Assembly: GCF_034424315.1 (NCBI RefSeq)
Contig: NZ_CP139972.1
Span: 3,844,001 to 3,908,000 of the forward strand
Direction: 5' to 3'
Length of the DNA: 64,000 bases
From: Chitinophaga sancti
GTDB lineage: Bacteria > Bacteroidota > Bacteroidia > Chitinophagales > Chitinophagaceae
A program made the position numbers and the translations under genes. The notes beneath the pieces are model-generated. The model worked only from the letters and a program-made list of their open reading frames with translations, searched no databases and had not been told where the DNA came from. Shown piece after piece: positions 45,100 to 54,654 of the stretch (within the stretch, counting starts at the first letter, position 1; every line of letters begins with the position of its first letter).

Positions 45100-45213
45100 T
45101 GCGTGTAATTTTTGCAAACCTACAGAAAATACCCGGAGGGTGGCGTTCCTCTTTAATTTATACCGGGAATTGTAGGGCCTATGAGCTTCACTCACAGGCC
45201 TATAATAAAAGTA

Positions 45214-45912
45214 TTAGAAATTAGGCCGCAGCTTGTTCGTCGTATAAAATACCCTGAAATACTCCACTACCTCATCCGCAGTATCAAATAACTTCAAGAG
45301 CCCCAGGTCCTCCGGTGATATATTACTCTCCTTCTCCATCATCGTTGTCCTGATCCATTCCAGCAGCCCGCTCCAATATTCCTTACCTACCAGTACCATG
45401 GGGGTTTCCGTCATCTTCTTTGTCTGAATAAGTGTCGCCACCTCAAAGAATTCATCCATCGTGCCAAATCCGCCAGGCATCATGACAAACCCCTGGGAGT
45501 ACTTGGTAAACATGACTTTACGTACAAAGAAGTAGTCAAAATGAAGGTTTTTATCGTGATCTACGTATGAATTCGGAAACTGTTCGTGTGGCAATGTAAT
45601 ATTTACCCCTACTGACTTGCCTTTGGCCTCCTGGGCACCACGGTTTGCCGCTTCCATTACTCCCGGACCACCACCTGTGATAATCCCAAAACCTTCATCA
45701 GCAAGGCGGCGGCCTATTTCATGGGCCAGTTCATAGTATTTATTGCCAGGCTTGGTTCTGGCCGAACCGAAGATGGAGATGCATGGCCCCATTTTAGCCA
45801 TGGCTTCGAAGCCTTCTACAAATTCGGCCATAATCTTGAAGATCTGCCAGCTGGAGTGTGCTTTGGTTTCCGTCCAGTCCCTTTCTTTCAAATTCATTAA
45901 ACGATCGTTCAT
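45214..45912 (-). CDS. LOG-family Rossmann-fold protein (TIGR00730)
   Basis: 232 residues. GPCISIFGSARTKPG, IITGGGPGVMEAANRGA and MMPGGFGTMDEFFEVATLIQT are the family motifs (GGGxxGxM and PGGxGTxxE). In plants and some bacteria LOG proteins cleave cytokinin riboside 5'-monophosphate to the free base; in most bacteria they act as nucleotide phosphoribohydrolases, so a nucleotide-salvage role is the cautious reading. No signal peptide. Start codon chosen as MNDRLMNL; a second Met at residue 6 is also possible. Confidence 0.92.
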   Translation of the reverse strand: MNDRLMNLKERDWTETKAHSSWQIFKIMAEFVEGFEAMAKMGPCISIFGSARTKPGNKYYELAHEIGRRLADEGFGIITGGGPGVMEAANRGAQEAKGKSVGVNITLPHEQFPNSYVDHDKNLHFDYFFVRKVMFTKYSQGFVMMPGGFGTMDEFFEVATLIQTKKMTETPMVLVGKEYWSGLLEWIRTTMMEKESNISPEDLGLLKLFDTADEVVEYFRVFYTTNKLRPNF

Positions 45913-46541
45913 TATAGCTATGGATTTTTTTTATATATGCTAAAATACTAAAGAATTAGCCTGCGGCAGCAAGAGAAGGGGAGATTTTTTGATGATTAGG
46001 TTCCCGGCAGGGAAAAGCATAAAACAAGGACTTTATCTTCCTCTAAAGAGAAAAACGTCAGATAACATTATAAATTTAAAGAAGCAGGTAACTTGAAAGA
46101 AACCCGCTTAACATTTAACACGTTATGAACATGCAGCAGCCTATAAGGCCCACCGCATTCTCTTAAATATCTTTATGCTGGATTGACACATAATCAAGTT
46201 ATATAGCATAGCAAAAAACAGCACAGGTGCTGGTCACTTCAAGGTTTTCCTCATATAGTAATTTGCTCTCTGCCGCAGCAGATTTGTGTACAGTACAATG
46301 CCTTCATCCTAACGTGGTTTATCCTATTGGCCAGGCAACGTGGAAGGCCAATTTTTACAAAAATTACAGATAATAACCCATAAAAACAATTATGGCACTG
46401 AAATAATCATGATACCTGTGATAACAAGTTTTACAACAGTGTCAATTCTACAATTTATCTACGCTAAAATACAGCTGGTAAAGGGAAATGAAAAAAGGCT
46501 GACCAGAAAACCGGTCAGCCTTTTTTATGAAAATGATCTGA
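45913..46541. other. 629-base intergenic region without a recognised gene
   Basis: No convincing coding frame or tRNA. Visible elements: GCCTGCGGCAGCAAG at 45959-45973, repeated at 47224-47238; a hairpin ATTGGCC/GGCCAAT with a T run at 46326-46355 that follows no plus-strand gene; and the terminator of the barrel gene at the right end (46491-46526). The short plus-strand frame at 46340-46630 runs through that terminator and overlaps the next gene, so it was not called. Confidence 0.5.
46491..46526 (-). terminator. Terminator after the small barrel gene
   Basis: 14-bp perfect stem AAAAAAGGCTGACC / GGTCAGCCTTTTTT, 8-base loop. Confidence 0.9.
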
Positions 46542-47117
46542 TTAAAATCCTAATGTTGCACCTACCCGCAGGATCAAACCATTGGAATAAGGTGATCTGC
46601 TATCCTGCACCACATCGTATAAGGCCATGATATTGATTGCGGCCCTGTCACTGACAGGTTGTACATAACCACCGCCCAACAGCAGGCTGGGTACGCCGTA
46701 ATGATCTGTATAGGTCTGCTTTGGATTATACAGGGTAGTCTTTACGCTGATGGCGTTATATTCCGGCTGTACGTGAATGAACATAAAGTCGAATGGATAG
46801 AAACGCCCCCAGAGTCCGCCACCTAAGATGGTGTACTGGTTACGTTTTTGTGTGCTGCCATCGTAATAACGGAAGTGCTCTGCACCGTATTGAGCATTGA
46901 TTGCGACACCGGCCGCAAACATTTCGTTGAAGCGAAGACCGATTATCGGGGAGAAATCAATGTTGGTATAATCCCCAAAAGCAAGTCCTGCCGAACCACC
47001 AATCATAAGGCGCGATGTGTTGCGTTCTTTTATCCTGGCAGTGTCGGATTTGTAATACTGCGCCTGCGCCAGGTGAACAGTAGCCAGCAGGAATAAGCAA
47101 AACAATAATCTTTTCAT
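46542..47117 (-). CDS. Small outer-membrane beta-barrel protein
   Basis: 191 residues. Signal peptide MKRLLFCLFLLATVHLAQAQ, then alternating-strand sequence (SRLMIGGSAGLAFGDYTNID, GLRFNEMFAAGVAINAQYG, LLLGGGYVQPVSDRAAINIM) ending with VGATLGF, a C-terminal Phe typical of barrels. It resembles OmpA/OmpW-like 8-stranded barrels. Function unknown. It follows the adhesin-PorP pair on the same strand but is separated from it by a hairpin and has its own strong terminator. Confidence 0.78.
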   Translation of the reverse strand: MKRLLFCLFLLATVHLAQAQYYKSDTARIKERNTSRLMIGGSAGLAFGDYTNIDFSPIIGLRFNEMFAAGVAINAQYGAEHFRYYDGSTQKRNQYTILGGGLWGRFYPFDFMFIHVQPEYNAISVKTTLYNPKQTYTDHYGVPSLLLGGGYVQPVSDRAAINIMALYDVVQDSRSPYSNGLILRVGATLGF

Positions 47118-47306
47118 AGTATACTTTGAGTATTATTTGATTGTTGAAAGCACCAATAGTTTAACGTTGATGGTAAGCAGCAAGTTACACCATTTTTAGG
47201 AAGGGGAAATACCTGGAGTTGTGGCCTGCGGCAGCAAGGAAAAGGTTGCTCTTTTTGAAATGGCCAGAATGCTTACTGTAGCAAAAAAGAAGCCTTTATA
47301 AAAGAA

Positions 47307-47339
47307 TAATGGTCTGACCTTATTCAAGTCAAACCATTA
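47307..47339 (-). terminator. Hairpin after the second PorP/SprF gene
   Basis: TAATGGT-C-TGAC / GTCA-A-ACCATTA with a 9-base loop and a modest T-rich tail on the minus strand. Confidence 0.6.
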
Positions 47340-47350
47340 CTAAAATATCA

Positions 47351-48382
47351 TTAGAAACTCGGGCATATCGTCATCCGCTTCGCCCCGTTAAACGCCCTGT
47401 TAGGATACAATCCCGTATACACTATCCCCACTTCATAAGCTCCCCTATGGCTATTCGCAGCCGCCAGTGACGACATCGTTGCATCATAACTAAACATCAT
47501 CTTCACCCCTTTCAACTGGTACCCCACCAGCAAGATCGCCGCATCCTTTGCCCTCACATACACCCCACCATACATTTGCGTCTCCCCATGCTCCGATAAA
47601 TTATACGCCAGGTTACCACCTATCACCACTTCATTCGCCCCCGCCTGCCTTGCGTAATAGGCAGATGGATTGATGATCACCTTATCACTCATCTTGATAC
47701 TCGCATTGATAAATCCTGTATACAATCTCGGAATCACTGTATTCCCTTCATAGAATGTCTCACGAGGTTTGTTCACATGCTGTGCAGAAACCCCTGCATT
47801 GATATAAATATTATCTGTCGGGAAATAGGCATAATTCATCCCCACCTGCATATCATAATACGTCACACTTGTTGCACTGAATGGCTCTGCTGTCGGTACC
47901 TGCGCATCAAAGAATTTTCCATTCCACTGATCGCCAAATGTCAGCTTCGTGACATCCACTCTTTTATTGGCACTCCCCACATTAAAACCCAATGACAACA
48001 AACTACTCTGCCCTAATAACTGATGATACGCGACAGATGCATAGGCTTTGGTAGATGTCAGGTTTCCTGAACCCGCCACATCCCGCAGCAACACAGCGCC
48101 TACCCCTACCCAGCCATATTCCAGCTTGTCACGAAACAACTGAAAATCACCAAATGCAGACATCGTCCTGTAAGGTACAGGAATACTCGCCCACTGGTCG
48201 CGGTACGTTACGCCCAAACGATAATTACCGTCGGGAATAAATCCTGTATTAGCCGGATTAGTCAGCAATGGAGCATTGAAGTACTGAGAGAAATGCATAT
48301 CCTGCCCAATTCCCTGTAATGCTGTTCCCAACAGCATTGTACAACCCGCAATAATTTTTACAAACTGCTTCATGTTCGTCAT
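47351..48382 (-). CDS. PorP/SprF family type IX secretion membrane protein
   Basis: 343 residues. A signal peptide ends ALQGIGQ, followed by the hallmark DMHFSQYFNAPLLTNPANTGFIPDGNYRLGV, then TYRDQWASIPVPYRTMSAF. Barrel-type strands follow, and the end FNGAKRMTICPSF carries the family CP-S/R-F ending. The start ATG at 48382 overlaps the stop codon of the upstream adhesin as ATGA, so translation of the two is probably coupled. A second Met (48373) is also possible. It is the likely dedicated partner of the adhesin encoded upstream. Confidence 0.93.
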   Translation of the reverse strand: MTNMKQFVKIIAGCTMLLGTALQGIGQDMHFSQYFNAPLLTNPANTGFIPDGNYRLGVTYRDQWASIPVPYRTMSAFGDFQLFRDKLEYGWVGVGAVLLRDVAGSGNLTSTKAYASVAYHQLLGQSSLLSLGFNVGSANKRVDVTKLTFGDQWNGKFFDAQVPTAEPFSATSVTYYDMQVGMNYAYFPTDNIYINAGVSAQHVNKPRETFYEGNTVIPRLYTGFINASIKMSDKVIINPSAYYARQAGANEVVIGGNLAYNLSEHGETQMYGGVYVRAKDAAILLVGYQLKGVKMMFSYDATMSSLAAANSHRGAYEVGIVYTGLYPNRAFNGAKRMTICPSF

Positions 48383-51300
48383 CTTAACAAGGTTACACTA
48401 CCGTTCTTTGTTGCCGATGTGCCATCAGTGAACTGAACATTGATGACATAGGCATAGGCATCCATTGGCTGAATCGTTCCAGCGTATATTCCGTTCCAGC
48501 CGATATTCGCATCATTCGTTTCGAATACCATACGGCCTGCGCGGTTATAAATTTTCATGTTGAACTTAGCGATGCCAAACCCTTTCACTAAGAATATATC
48601 ATTCACACCATCTCCGTTCGGAGAGAAAGCGGAAGGAATATCAAACAATGGTATTATGAGCGCACTCACCTGCTTGAGCGCTGTATCCTTACATCCTGTA
48701 GCATTGGTAGCAATCAGGTACACATCATAGATACCGGTGGCACTGTACTGATATACCGGGTTTGTCTGTGTTGAAATTTTACCATCGCCAAACTCCCACT
48801 CAAAAGCAATTGCATCTGCCGATGACTGATTGGTAAACGTTACCGGTGTATTTTCTATCGGTGTCACCGGTGCATAAATAAAGTCGGCTGTTGGCGAATC
48901 GAATACATGTATTGTAATGGTGGTATCATCGGTCTTGTTACAGGTGTTGTTATCCACTGCATGCAGAGTTACTTTATAATCGCCTGACTGGAAATAAGTG
49001 TGAGTCGGATAAATATCTGTGGATGTACCGCCATCACCAAAATCCCATGTGAAGGATTCACCGCCCGCAGTCGTATTATTAAATTCCAGTGTAGCCGGCA
49101 CACAGGAACTATCAGGCACTATAAATGAAGCTCTCACGTTGGCAGCTACACGTAATGTCATGGTACGTACATCAGGTGCATTACAATAGTTTGTATCTAC
49201 CAGTGTCAGTGTTACATTGTAAATACCATCTGCTGCAAAAGAATGTTGATACGGGAAGTCAGTAGGTCCAACTGTTATTGCACCTGTGCCATCACCAAAA
49301 TTAAGTTTGAATGAATTGCTCTGATAAGGTTTAGGTGGTGTGCTCACCAGGTCAAATGAATAAGTCAGCGACTCACATGGCGGCAGCCTGGTAGCTGTCA
49401 TATTGAACACCGCTTCGTCTGTTCTGATACGCAGCGCCAGCCTGGCAGTATCACAACCATTACAGCTGGCTGGGTCACATTTGACGAGGGTTACTGTATA
49501 GTTACCAGGAAACTTATAAGAATGCTTAACAGTATCGCTGGTACCGGTTACTTCCGGTGAACCATCTCCAAAATTCCATGTCCAGCTAACAGCGTTTGTG
49601 CCGGTCGTATCTATGAATGTAAGGTCTGCAGGAACGCAATAATTTGTTTTTCTCTCCAGTGTTTTGATACCTGCTCTTATACCATCGAGGTTGAATGCAA
49701 TCTTCAGGCAACCCAGGTTACATTTATTATCCGGAGGTGCTGTTGTAGCATATGCACCAGGCGTTGTAGGATACCTGGGCCGGAAGCTGGCGCTTGTACC
49801 ACACCATGCGCATATACCCTGGTAGATCACTCCATTTCTATCAAAACGGCTGGTACCGCCATCTACGTGTTCATAGGTACCGTTCCCCCCAAAGTAGCTA
49901 CCGAAGAGGATATCGCGGGCATCCTTCTGCAATACAAAGAAGTAGAAGTCCTGTGTATCCGTAGTTCTCTGCAATGCATTTTTTAGCGGCATTCCACTTG
50001 TATTGGAATTGGGATAACGCAGGTTGATATCAATACCTCCTCCCCATCCGGATACATACACATTCTCACAACGGTCTACCAGGAAGGCTACGGGTGAAAT
50101 ACTTGGTGAAGACGATGCTTTACCAAATGTGGTGCTGTATACAAAGGCGGAAAGATCCGGTTGCAGTTTCGCAATGAACTGCCTGGATTTATCATTATAA
50201 AATGTGCTGGTTCCTGTAGGCTGTACCACCGGCCAATCTCCTTCTGTTGTACCCATGATGTACACAAAACCTTTGCTGTCCAGTTGTATACCATACACCT
50301 GGTCAGCGGCAGGGGTGGTAGCACCCATATAAGTACTTTGTGTAATAGTGGTACCATCTGCTGTTATATGCGCTATCCAGCCATCACATGCACCACCTCT
50401 GTTTGATTTGTATAAGCCATTTCCTTTCATAGGGAAATCATTGCTGGCTGTACCACCTGCTACATACAAACTATTGGTGCCATTCAGTGCCAGTACATAA
50501 GCCGCATCTTCATTGCTACCACCTATAAATGTAGCCCATACCAGGTTAGAACAATCAGGTGAAATCTTCATGACCACACCATCCTGTTTGCCACCGAATG
50601 TAGATTGCAATACACCTGTGGTGACAGGGAAATCGCCACCACGGGTACAACTGGCTACATAGATATAACCATCACTGTCTATCACCACTTCACTGCGTGC
50701 ATCATCACCATAGTTTCGCAGCAGTAAGCTTGGACCCTGGGCCCTGTCCTCACGAATGTTCACACCATCATCCGCACTGGAGCCAATTACCAGTGAGCCT
50801 ATAAAATTAGAACCGTCTGCATTCAATTTTGTTACTGCGATATCCCAGCCACTTCTTTTTCCAATCTCTTTGGAATAAGGATAATCAGTAGATGTCGTTC
50901 TGCCTGAAATCACGAGGTTATTATCAGCATCCACGAATAGACTGTGCGGTTGTTCCTTACCACTCCCACCCAGGTAGGTAGCGTAAATGAGCTGACGCCC
51001 GTTGGACGAAAACTTACTGATAGCTATATCAAATGAACCGCTACCATAAGCTGTCTGGAAAGCTCCTGTTGTAGCAGGATACCCGTTTCCGAATACAATC
51101 CCTCCACCATAGAAATTACCTGCACCATCGTAGGTAGCTGTAAAGCCCCAGTTGTCTGCTTTAGAACCCGTTACGGTAGAGAAGATATAACTTGGATCGA
51201 TGATGAGAGGATAGGCTTTGTTATAATCGCTTATTTTATATTTCAGTTTTGTGCCGCTGAGCGCGTAGGATACCTTTACGCTTACACGCTCGTTATCGAT

Positions 51301-52026
51301 GTACTGGTATGCGGTAGGCATTTGTTCTGTGACGGTACCTACGGAAGTGGTGATGATCAGGTTTCCTTTCTTTACTTCTACTTTGTCCGCCCCTGAATAT
51401 TCCATCAGCACCTGTGATGCATCGGCACCTGGTGCTACGATCAGGTCATATTTCAACACACCGGCATCAGAATATACCTGCATATCAATGCCGGTGTACA
51501 AAGATTTGTAATTGACCAATCCATATGATTTGACATGTGATTGCCATTTGGATTTATCAGTTCCGATCAGGTAATTTGAATAGCTGTCTTCTGCTTTATC
51601 TGCGGAGACTTCCGGGTTGTTTGCATTCAGGAAGGATACTTCGTACGCATGGCATCTGATGGCTGGCAGGGAATCAGTATTGGAGCCGGAGGATGTGCGG
51701 GCGTTGGAACCAGTTACGTCACCACGTACCCATTGAAAGGTGGTATCTCCCAGGCCTGCGTGACCATGTATTTTTTCGGCCAGCGCATACATGTCATCTT
51801 TGTTCTGTAACAGGAACATAAAACCGCTGCGCTTCAGGAATACAGCTCCGCCACCCATATCTGCTTTGTATAGGAAATTGCCTGTCCACTGCCCTTTATT
51901 CTCCGTGAATTTCAGAGCTGTGCTATAATACATTTCCTGCGTCGTCGCCGTCTGTGCCATCATTTTTCCACCTGCAAAAAGCGAAATGATAAAAGCCAGG
52001 CAGCCTATAGGGAACCTACATTTCAT
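48379..52026 (-). CDS. Large SBBP/PKD-repeat surface protein with gliding-motility-type C-terminal domain
   Basis: 1215 residues from the ATG at 52026 (10 further codons are open upstream). Signal peptide ending GGKMMAQ. N-terminal DUF7948-like domain (about 25-280: LKFTENKGQWTGNFLYKADM, AYEVSFLNAN), then SBBP beta-propeller repeats (LIYATYLGGSGKEQPHSLFVD, WATFIGGSNEDAAYVLALNG), four PKD modules (WTWNFGDGSPEV, KLNFGDGTG, FTWDFGDGGTSTD, FEWEFGDGKIST), and the type B sorting domain FDIPSAFSPNGDGVNDIFLV...VTLLR. It is probably a type IX-secreted adhesin, and it overlaps its PorP/SprF partner by four bases. Confidence 0.92.
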   Translation of the reverse strand: MKCRFPIGCLAFIISLFAGGKMMAQTATTQEMYYSTALKFTENKGQWTGNFLYKADMGGGAVFLKRSGFMFLLQNKDDMYALAEKIHGHAGLGDTTFQWVRGDVTGSNARTSSGSNTDSLPAIRCHAYEVSFLNANNPEVSADKAEDSYSNYLIGTDKSKWQSHVKSYGLVNYKSLYTGIDMQVYSDAGVLKYDLIVAPGADASQVLMEYSGADKVEVKKGNLIITTSVGTVTEQMPTAYQYIDNERVSVKVSYALSGTKLKYKISDYNKAYPLIIDPSYIFSTVTGSKADNWGFTATYDGAGNFYGGGIVFGNGYPATTGAFQTAYGSGSFDIAISKFSSNGRQLIYATYLGGSGKEQPHSLFVDADNNLVISGRTTSTDYPYSKEIGKRSGWDIAVTKLNADGSNFIGSLVIGSSADDGVNIREDRAQGPSLLLRNYGDDARSEVVIDSDGYIYVASCTRGGDFPVTTGVLQSTFGGKQDGVVMKISPDCSNLVWATFIGGSNEDAAYVLALNGTNSLYVAGGTASNDFPMKGNGLYKSNRGGACDGWIAHITADGTTITQSTYMGATTPAADQVYGIQLDSKGFVYIMGTTEGDWPVVQPTGTSTFYNDKSRQFIAKLQPDLSAFVYSTTFGKASSSPSISPVAFLVDRCENVYVSGWGGGIDINLRYPNSNTSGMPLKNALQRTTDTQDFYFFVLQKDARDILFGSYFGGNGTYEHVDGGTSRFDRNGVIYQGICAWCGTSASFRPRYPTTPGAYATTAPPDNKCNLGCLKIAFNLDGIRAGIKTLERKTNYCVPADLTFIDTTGTNAVSWTWNFGDGSPEVTGTSDTVKHSYKFPGNYTVTLVKCDPASCNGCDTARLALRIRTDEAVFNMTATRLPPCESLTYSFDLVSTPPKPYQSNSFKLNFGDGTGAITVGPTDFPYQHSFAADGIYNVTLTLVDTNYCNAPDVRTMTLRVAANVRASFIVPDSSCVPATLEFNNTTAGGESFTWDFGDGGTSTDIYPTHTYFQSGDYKVTLHAVDNNTCNKTDDTTITIHVFDSPTADFIYAPVTPIENTPVTFTNQSSADAIAFEWEFGDGKISTQTNPVYQYSATGIYDVYLIATNATGCKDTALKQVSALIIPLFDIPSAFSPNGDGVNDIFLVKGFGIAKFNMKIYNRAGRMVFETNDANIGWNGIYAGTIQPMDAYAYVINVQFTDGTSATKNGSVTLLR

Positions 52027-52336
52027 CCGTATTGTATATTTCTTGTTTTTATCCATTGGGATATCAATGGATAAGGAGTATTTTATGTCTTGATCAATGT
52101 CACTAAGCTTTAACGCAGAAGTCGGTAATATGTTACCGCAATAACAGCGCCAAGCTTTAGTATGTATTATCCCAACCTGCCTGCTACGGGAATTAGATCA
52201 TTAAATCCCGGGGGAGTTTAAGTTGAACCTTCTTTTATACTAATAAACCGGGGCGCATTTCATAGATAAACGTAAAACCCCCGTAAGAAATTTTGCAGCA
52301 CAGGTTATTTTCTGACAATGGACGCCGGGTAAGGGT

Positions 52337-54454
52337 TTATGAAATTTTGCTCCACTGTGATTTACCCTGCTGCACGGCCAGATATCGCTGTAAAGGCTGA
52401 TTTTCAGGCAATGAGAGATCCGGATCTTCATTTAAAATTTTCTCTGCGCTGGCCCGGGCAGCTTCGAGGATGGCTTTGTCCGCTACGATGTCAGCCAGTT
52501 TTAAGTCCAATATTCCGCTTTGGCGGGTGCCTTCTATATCACCCGGTCCTCTCAGTTCCATATCTTTCTCTGAGATGATGAACCCATCGTTGGTTTGCAC
52601 CATTACATTGATGCGTTCTTTGGAGTCTGCCCCCAGTTTGTTCCCCGTCATGAGGATACAGTAAGATTGCTCTGCGCCTCTCCCCACGCGGCCTCTCAGC
52701 TGGTGAAGCTGGGAAAGGCCAAATCGTTCGGTACTTTCTATCACCATCACGGAGGCATTGGGTACGTTCACCCCTACTTCTATCACGGTGGTAGCCACCA
52801 TGATCTGGGTATCGCCTGTTACGAAACGGTGCATGTTGGCTTCTTTCATATCCACCGCCTGCTTGCCGTGTACCATGCTGATATAGTACTTCGGCTCGGG
52901 GAAGAAAGCTTTCACTTCCTCATACCCTTTCATGAGATTCTCATAATCAAGGGTTTCGGACTCTTCGATCAATGGGTAGACAATGTACGCCTGGCGGCCC
53001 TTTTTGATTTCATCCCTGATGAAATTCATCACGGAGGGCCGCTGCCATTCTGTACGGTGTACTGTGGTGATAGGCTTACGACCGGGAGGTAGCTCATCGA
53101 TAACCGACACATCCAGGTCTCCGTAAACGGTCATTGCCAAAGTACGGGGAATGGGTGTTGCTGTCATGACAAGGATGTGTGGAGGCATCGTATTTTTTTG
53201 CCATAGCCTTGCACGCTGTGCAACCCCAAACCGATGTTGCTCATCTACAATGGCAAGGCCCAGGTTGCGGAAGACCACCTGGTTTTCCAGCAGGGCATGG
53301 GTGCCAATGAGGATGTGTATTTTTCCTTCTTCTGTATCTTTTAATATTTGCTTACGGGCTTTGCCTTTTACATTGCCTGTGAGCAGGGCGACCCGGAGGT
53401 CCATTTTTTCCAGGAATTCAGTAATGCCTTTATAGTGTTGCTGCGACAGGATTTCTGTAGGAGCCATAAGGCAGGCCTGAAATCCATTGTCGATAGCAAG
53501 GAGCATGGTGAGCAGGGCGACCATGGTTTTGCCACTCCCTACATCTCCCTGTATCAGGCGATTCATTTGACGACCGGTCGCGGTGTCCTGCCTGATTTCT
53601 TTCAATACTCTTTTCTGTGCGCCGGTAAGGGCGAAAGGCAGGTGTTCGTTGTAAAATGTATTAAACGTATCACCTACACTTGTGAACAAAAATCCGTGCG
53701 AAGCGGCTTGCCGCCTGATCTTGAGCCTGCAGATGCGGATCTGGGCGAGGAACAGTTCTTCGAATTTCAGTCTTCTCCTTGCTTGTGCAGCATCTTCTTC
53801 GCTGGCAGGGAAATGAATTTTGAAAAAGGATCTTGCCCTGTCCATCAACCGGTATTGCTGCATAACCGGGAGTGGGATATTTTCCGGGATTTCCTGCGGG
53901 GATAATTGTTCAAGCAGATTTTTAGTGAGCTTGCCAATAGCCTTTGCAGTTAATCCTCTTGCTTTCAATTTTTCGGTGGTGGAATAGACTGGTTCCAGGG
54001 TTGTTTTGCCGGAAGCAGTTTCTTCTGTGACCAGGTCCATTTCCGGGTGAGACATTTGCAGGTAACCATTGAATACGGAGAGGCGACCGAATACTAGGTA
54101 GACTGCGTGTTGCTGGAGGGATTTTTCCACCCACTGGTGTCCCTGAAACCAAACGAGCGGTATTTCGCCAGTGTCATCACGGAGGGTGGCTACGAGGCGT
54201 TTTGCACGTTTTTCTCCCACGGTTTCTATCCTGGTAATGCGGCCTTTGATCTGCACGAAATCCATTTGCGCATGGAGGCTGATGATTTTCTCCACCTTGG
54301 TACGGTCTACGTAGCGGAAGGGAAAATAGTTCATCAGGTCTTTGAAAGTGTGGATGCTGACTTCCTTGCGCAGGAGTTCTCCCCGTTGAGGGCCGACGCC
54401 TTTCAGGTATTCTATTGGATTGGATAATATGGCAGTTCTAGTGGAAGATTCCAT
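52337..54454 (-). CDS. recG: ATP-dependent DNA helicase RecG
   Basis: 705 residues from the ATG at 54454, the family's usual size. The open frame extends to 54634, but that stretch would translate two hairpins and the promoter. IEYLKGVGPQRGELLRKE is the family N-terminus; an OB-fold wedge lies at about 60-160. Walker A LIQGDVGSGKTMVALL is at about 300-315, DEQH in IVDEQHRFGVAQR, motif III in MTATPIPRTLAMT, and SQLHQLRGRVGRG in the C-terminal helicase half. RecG rewinds stalled forks and branch-migrates Holliday junctions. Promoter TATTTTTG is 14 bases upstream. Confidence 0.96.
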   Translation of the reverse strand: MESSTRTAILSNPIEYLKGVGPQRGELLRKEVSIHTFKDLMNYFPFRYVDRTKVEKIISLHAQMDFVQIKGRITRIETVGEKRAKRLVATLRDDTGEIPLVWFQGHQWVEKSLQQHAVYLVFGRLSVFNGYLQMSHPEMDLVTEETASGKTTLEPVYSTTEKLKARGLTAKAIGKLTKNLLEQLSPQEIPENIPLPVMQQYRLMDRARSFFKIHFPASEEDAAQARRRLKFEELFLAQIRICRLKIRRQAASHGFLFTSVGDTFNTFYNEHLPFALTGAQKRVLKEIRQDTATGRQMNRLIQGDVGSGKTMVALLTMLLAIDNGFQACLMAPTEILSQQHYKGITEFLEKMDLRVALLTGNVKGKARKQILKDTEEGKIHILIGTHALLENQVVFRNLGLAIVDEQHRFGVAQRARLWQKNTMPPHILVMTATPIPRTLAMTVYGDLDVSVIDELPPGRKPITTVHRTEWQRPSVMNFIRDEIKKGRQAYIVYPLIEESETLDYENLMKGYEEVKAFFPEPKYYISMVHGKQAVDMKEANMHRFVTGDTQIMVATTVIEVGVNVPNASVMVIESTERFGLSQLHQLRGRVGRGAEQSYCILMTGNKLGADSKERINVMVQTNDGFIISEKDMELRGPGDIEGTRQSGILDLKLADIVADKAILEAARASAEKILNEDPDLSLPENQPLQRYLAVQQGKSQWSKIS

Positions 54455-54468
54455 GATTTTGTGAAATA

Positions 54469-54476
54469 CAAAAATA
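54469..54476 (-). promoter_or_regulatory. Promoter -7 element for recG
   Basis: TATTTTTG on the minus strand, 14 bases before the ATG at 54454. No clear -33 TTG. Confidence 0.6.
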
Positions 54477-54518
54477 GCGGAAGTGGCGGGGATAGAAAAG
54501 CCATTTATACAATTGCCG

Positions 54519-54555
54519 AAAAACTTGCATTCGCCTTCGGCAAATGCAAGTTTTT
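54519..54555. other. Terminator-like hairpin with CCTTCGG core upstream of recG
   Basis: Arms AAAAACTTGCATT and AATGCAAGTTTTT around GCC-TTC-GGC with a flanking C-A mismatch. It is the second hairpin after gltA and the third with this apex in the window. Confidence 0.65.
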
Positions 54556-54589
54556 CCGGGGGCCAGCCTGCATGCAAAGAGCTGAAATT

Positions 54590-54631
54590 AAAAAAGCGAA
54601 CTAATTGAAGTTTTACCTCCATTAGTTCGCT
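54590..54631 (-). terminator. Terminator of gltA
   Basis: AGCGAACTAAT and ATTAGTTCGCT, 11-bp stem, followed by six T on the minus strand. Confidence 0.85.
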
Positions 54632-54654
54632 CACTAAAAACTTATATACTTAAA

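Noticed and set aside
45913..46541. tRNA or other structured RNA gene in the largest featureless gap
   Set aside because: No cloverleaf arms, no GTTCGA-type T-loop, no CCA end could be found by eye; only a single short hairpin.
46340..46630. 96-residue plus-strand frame
   Set aside because: It reads through a 14-bp terminator stem and overlaps the barrel gene on the other strand.
54455..54634. N-terminal extension of RecG
   Set aside because: It would translate the hairpins and the promoter; the RecG family starts at the later Met.
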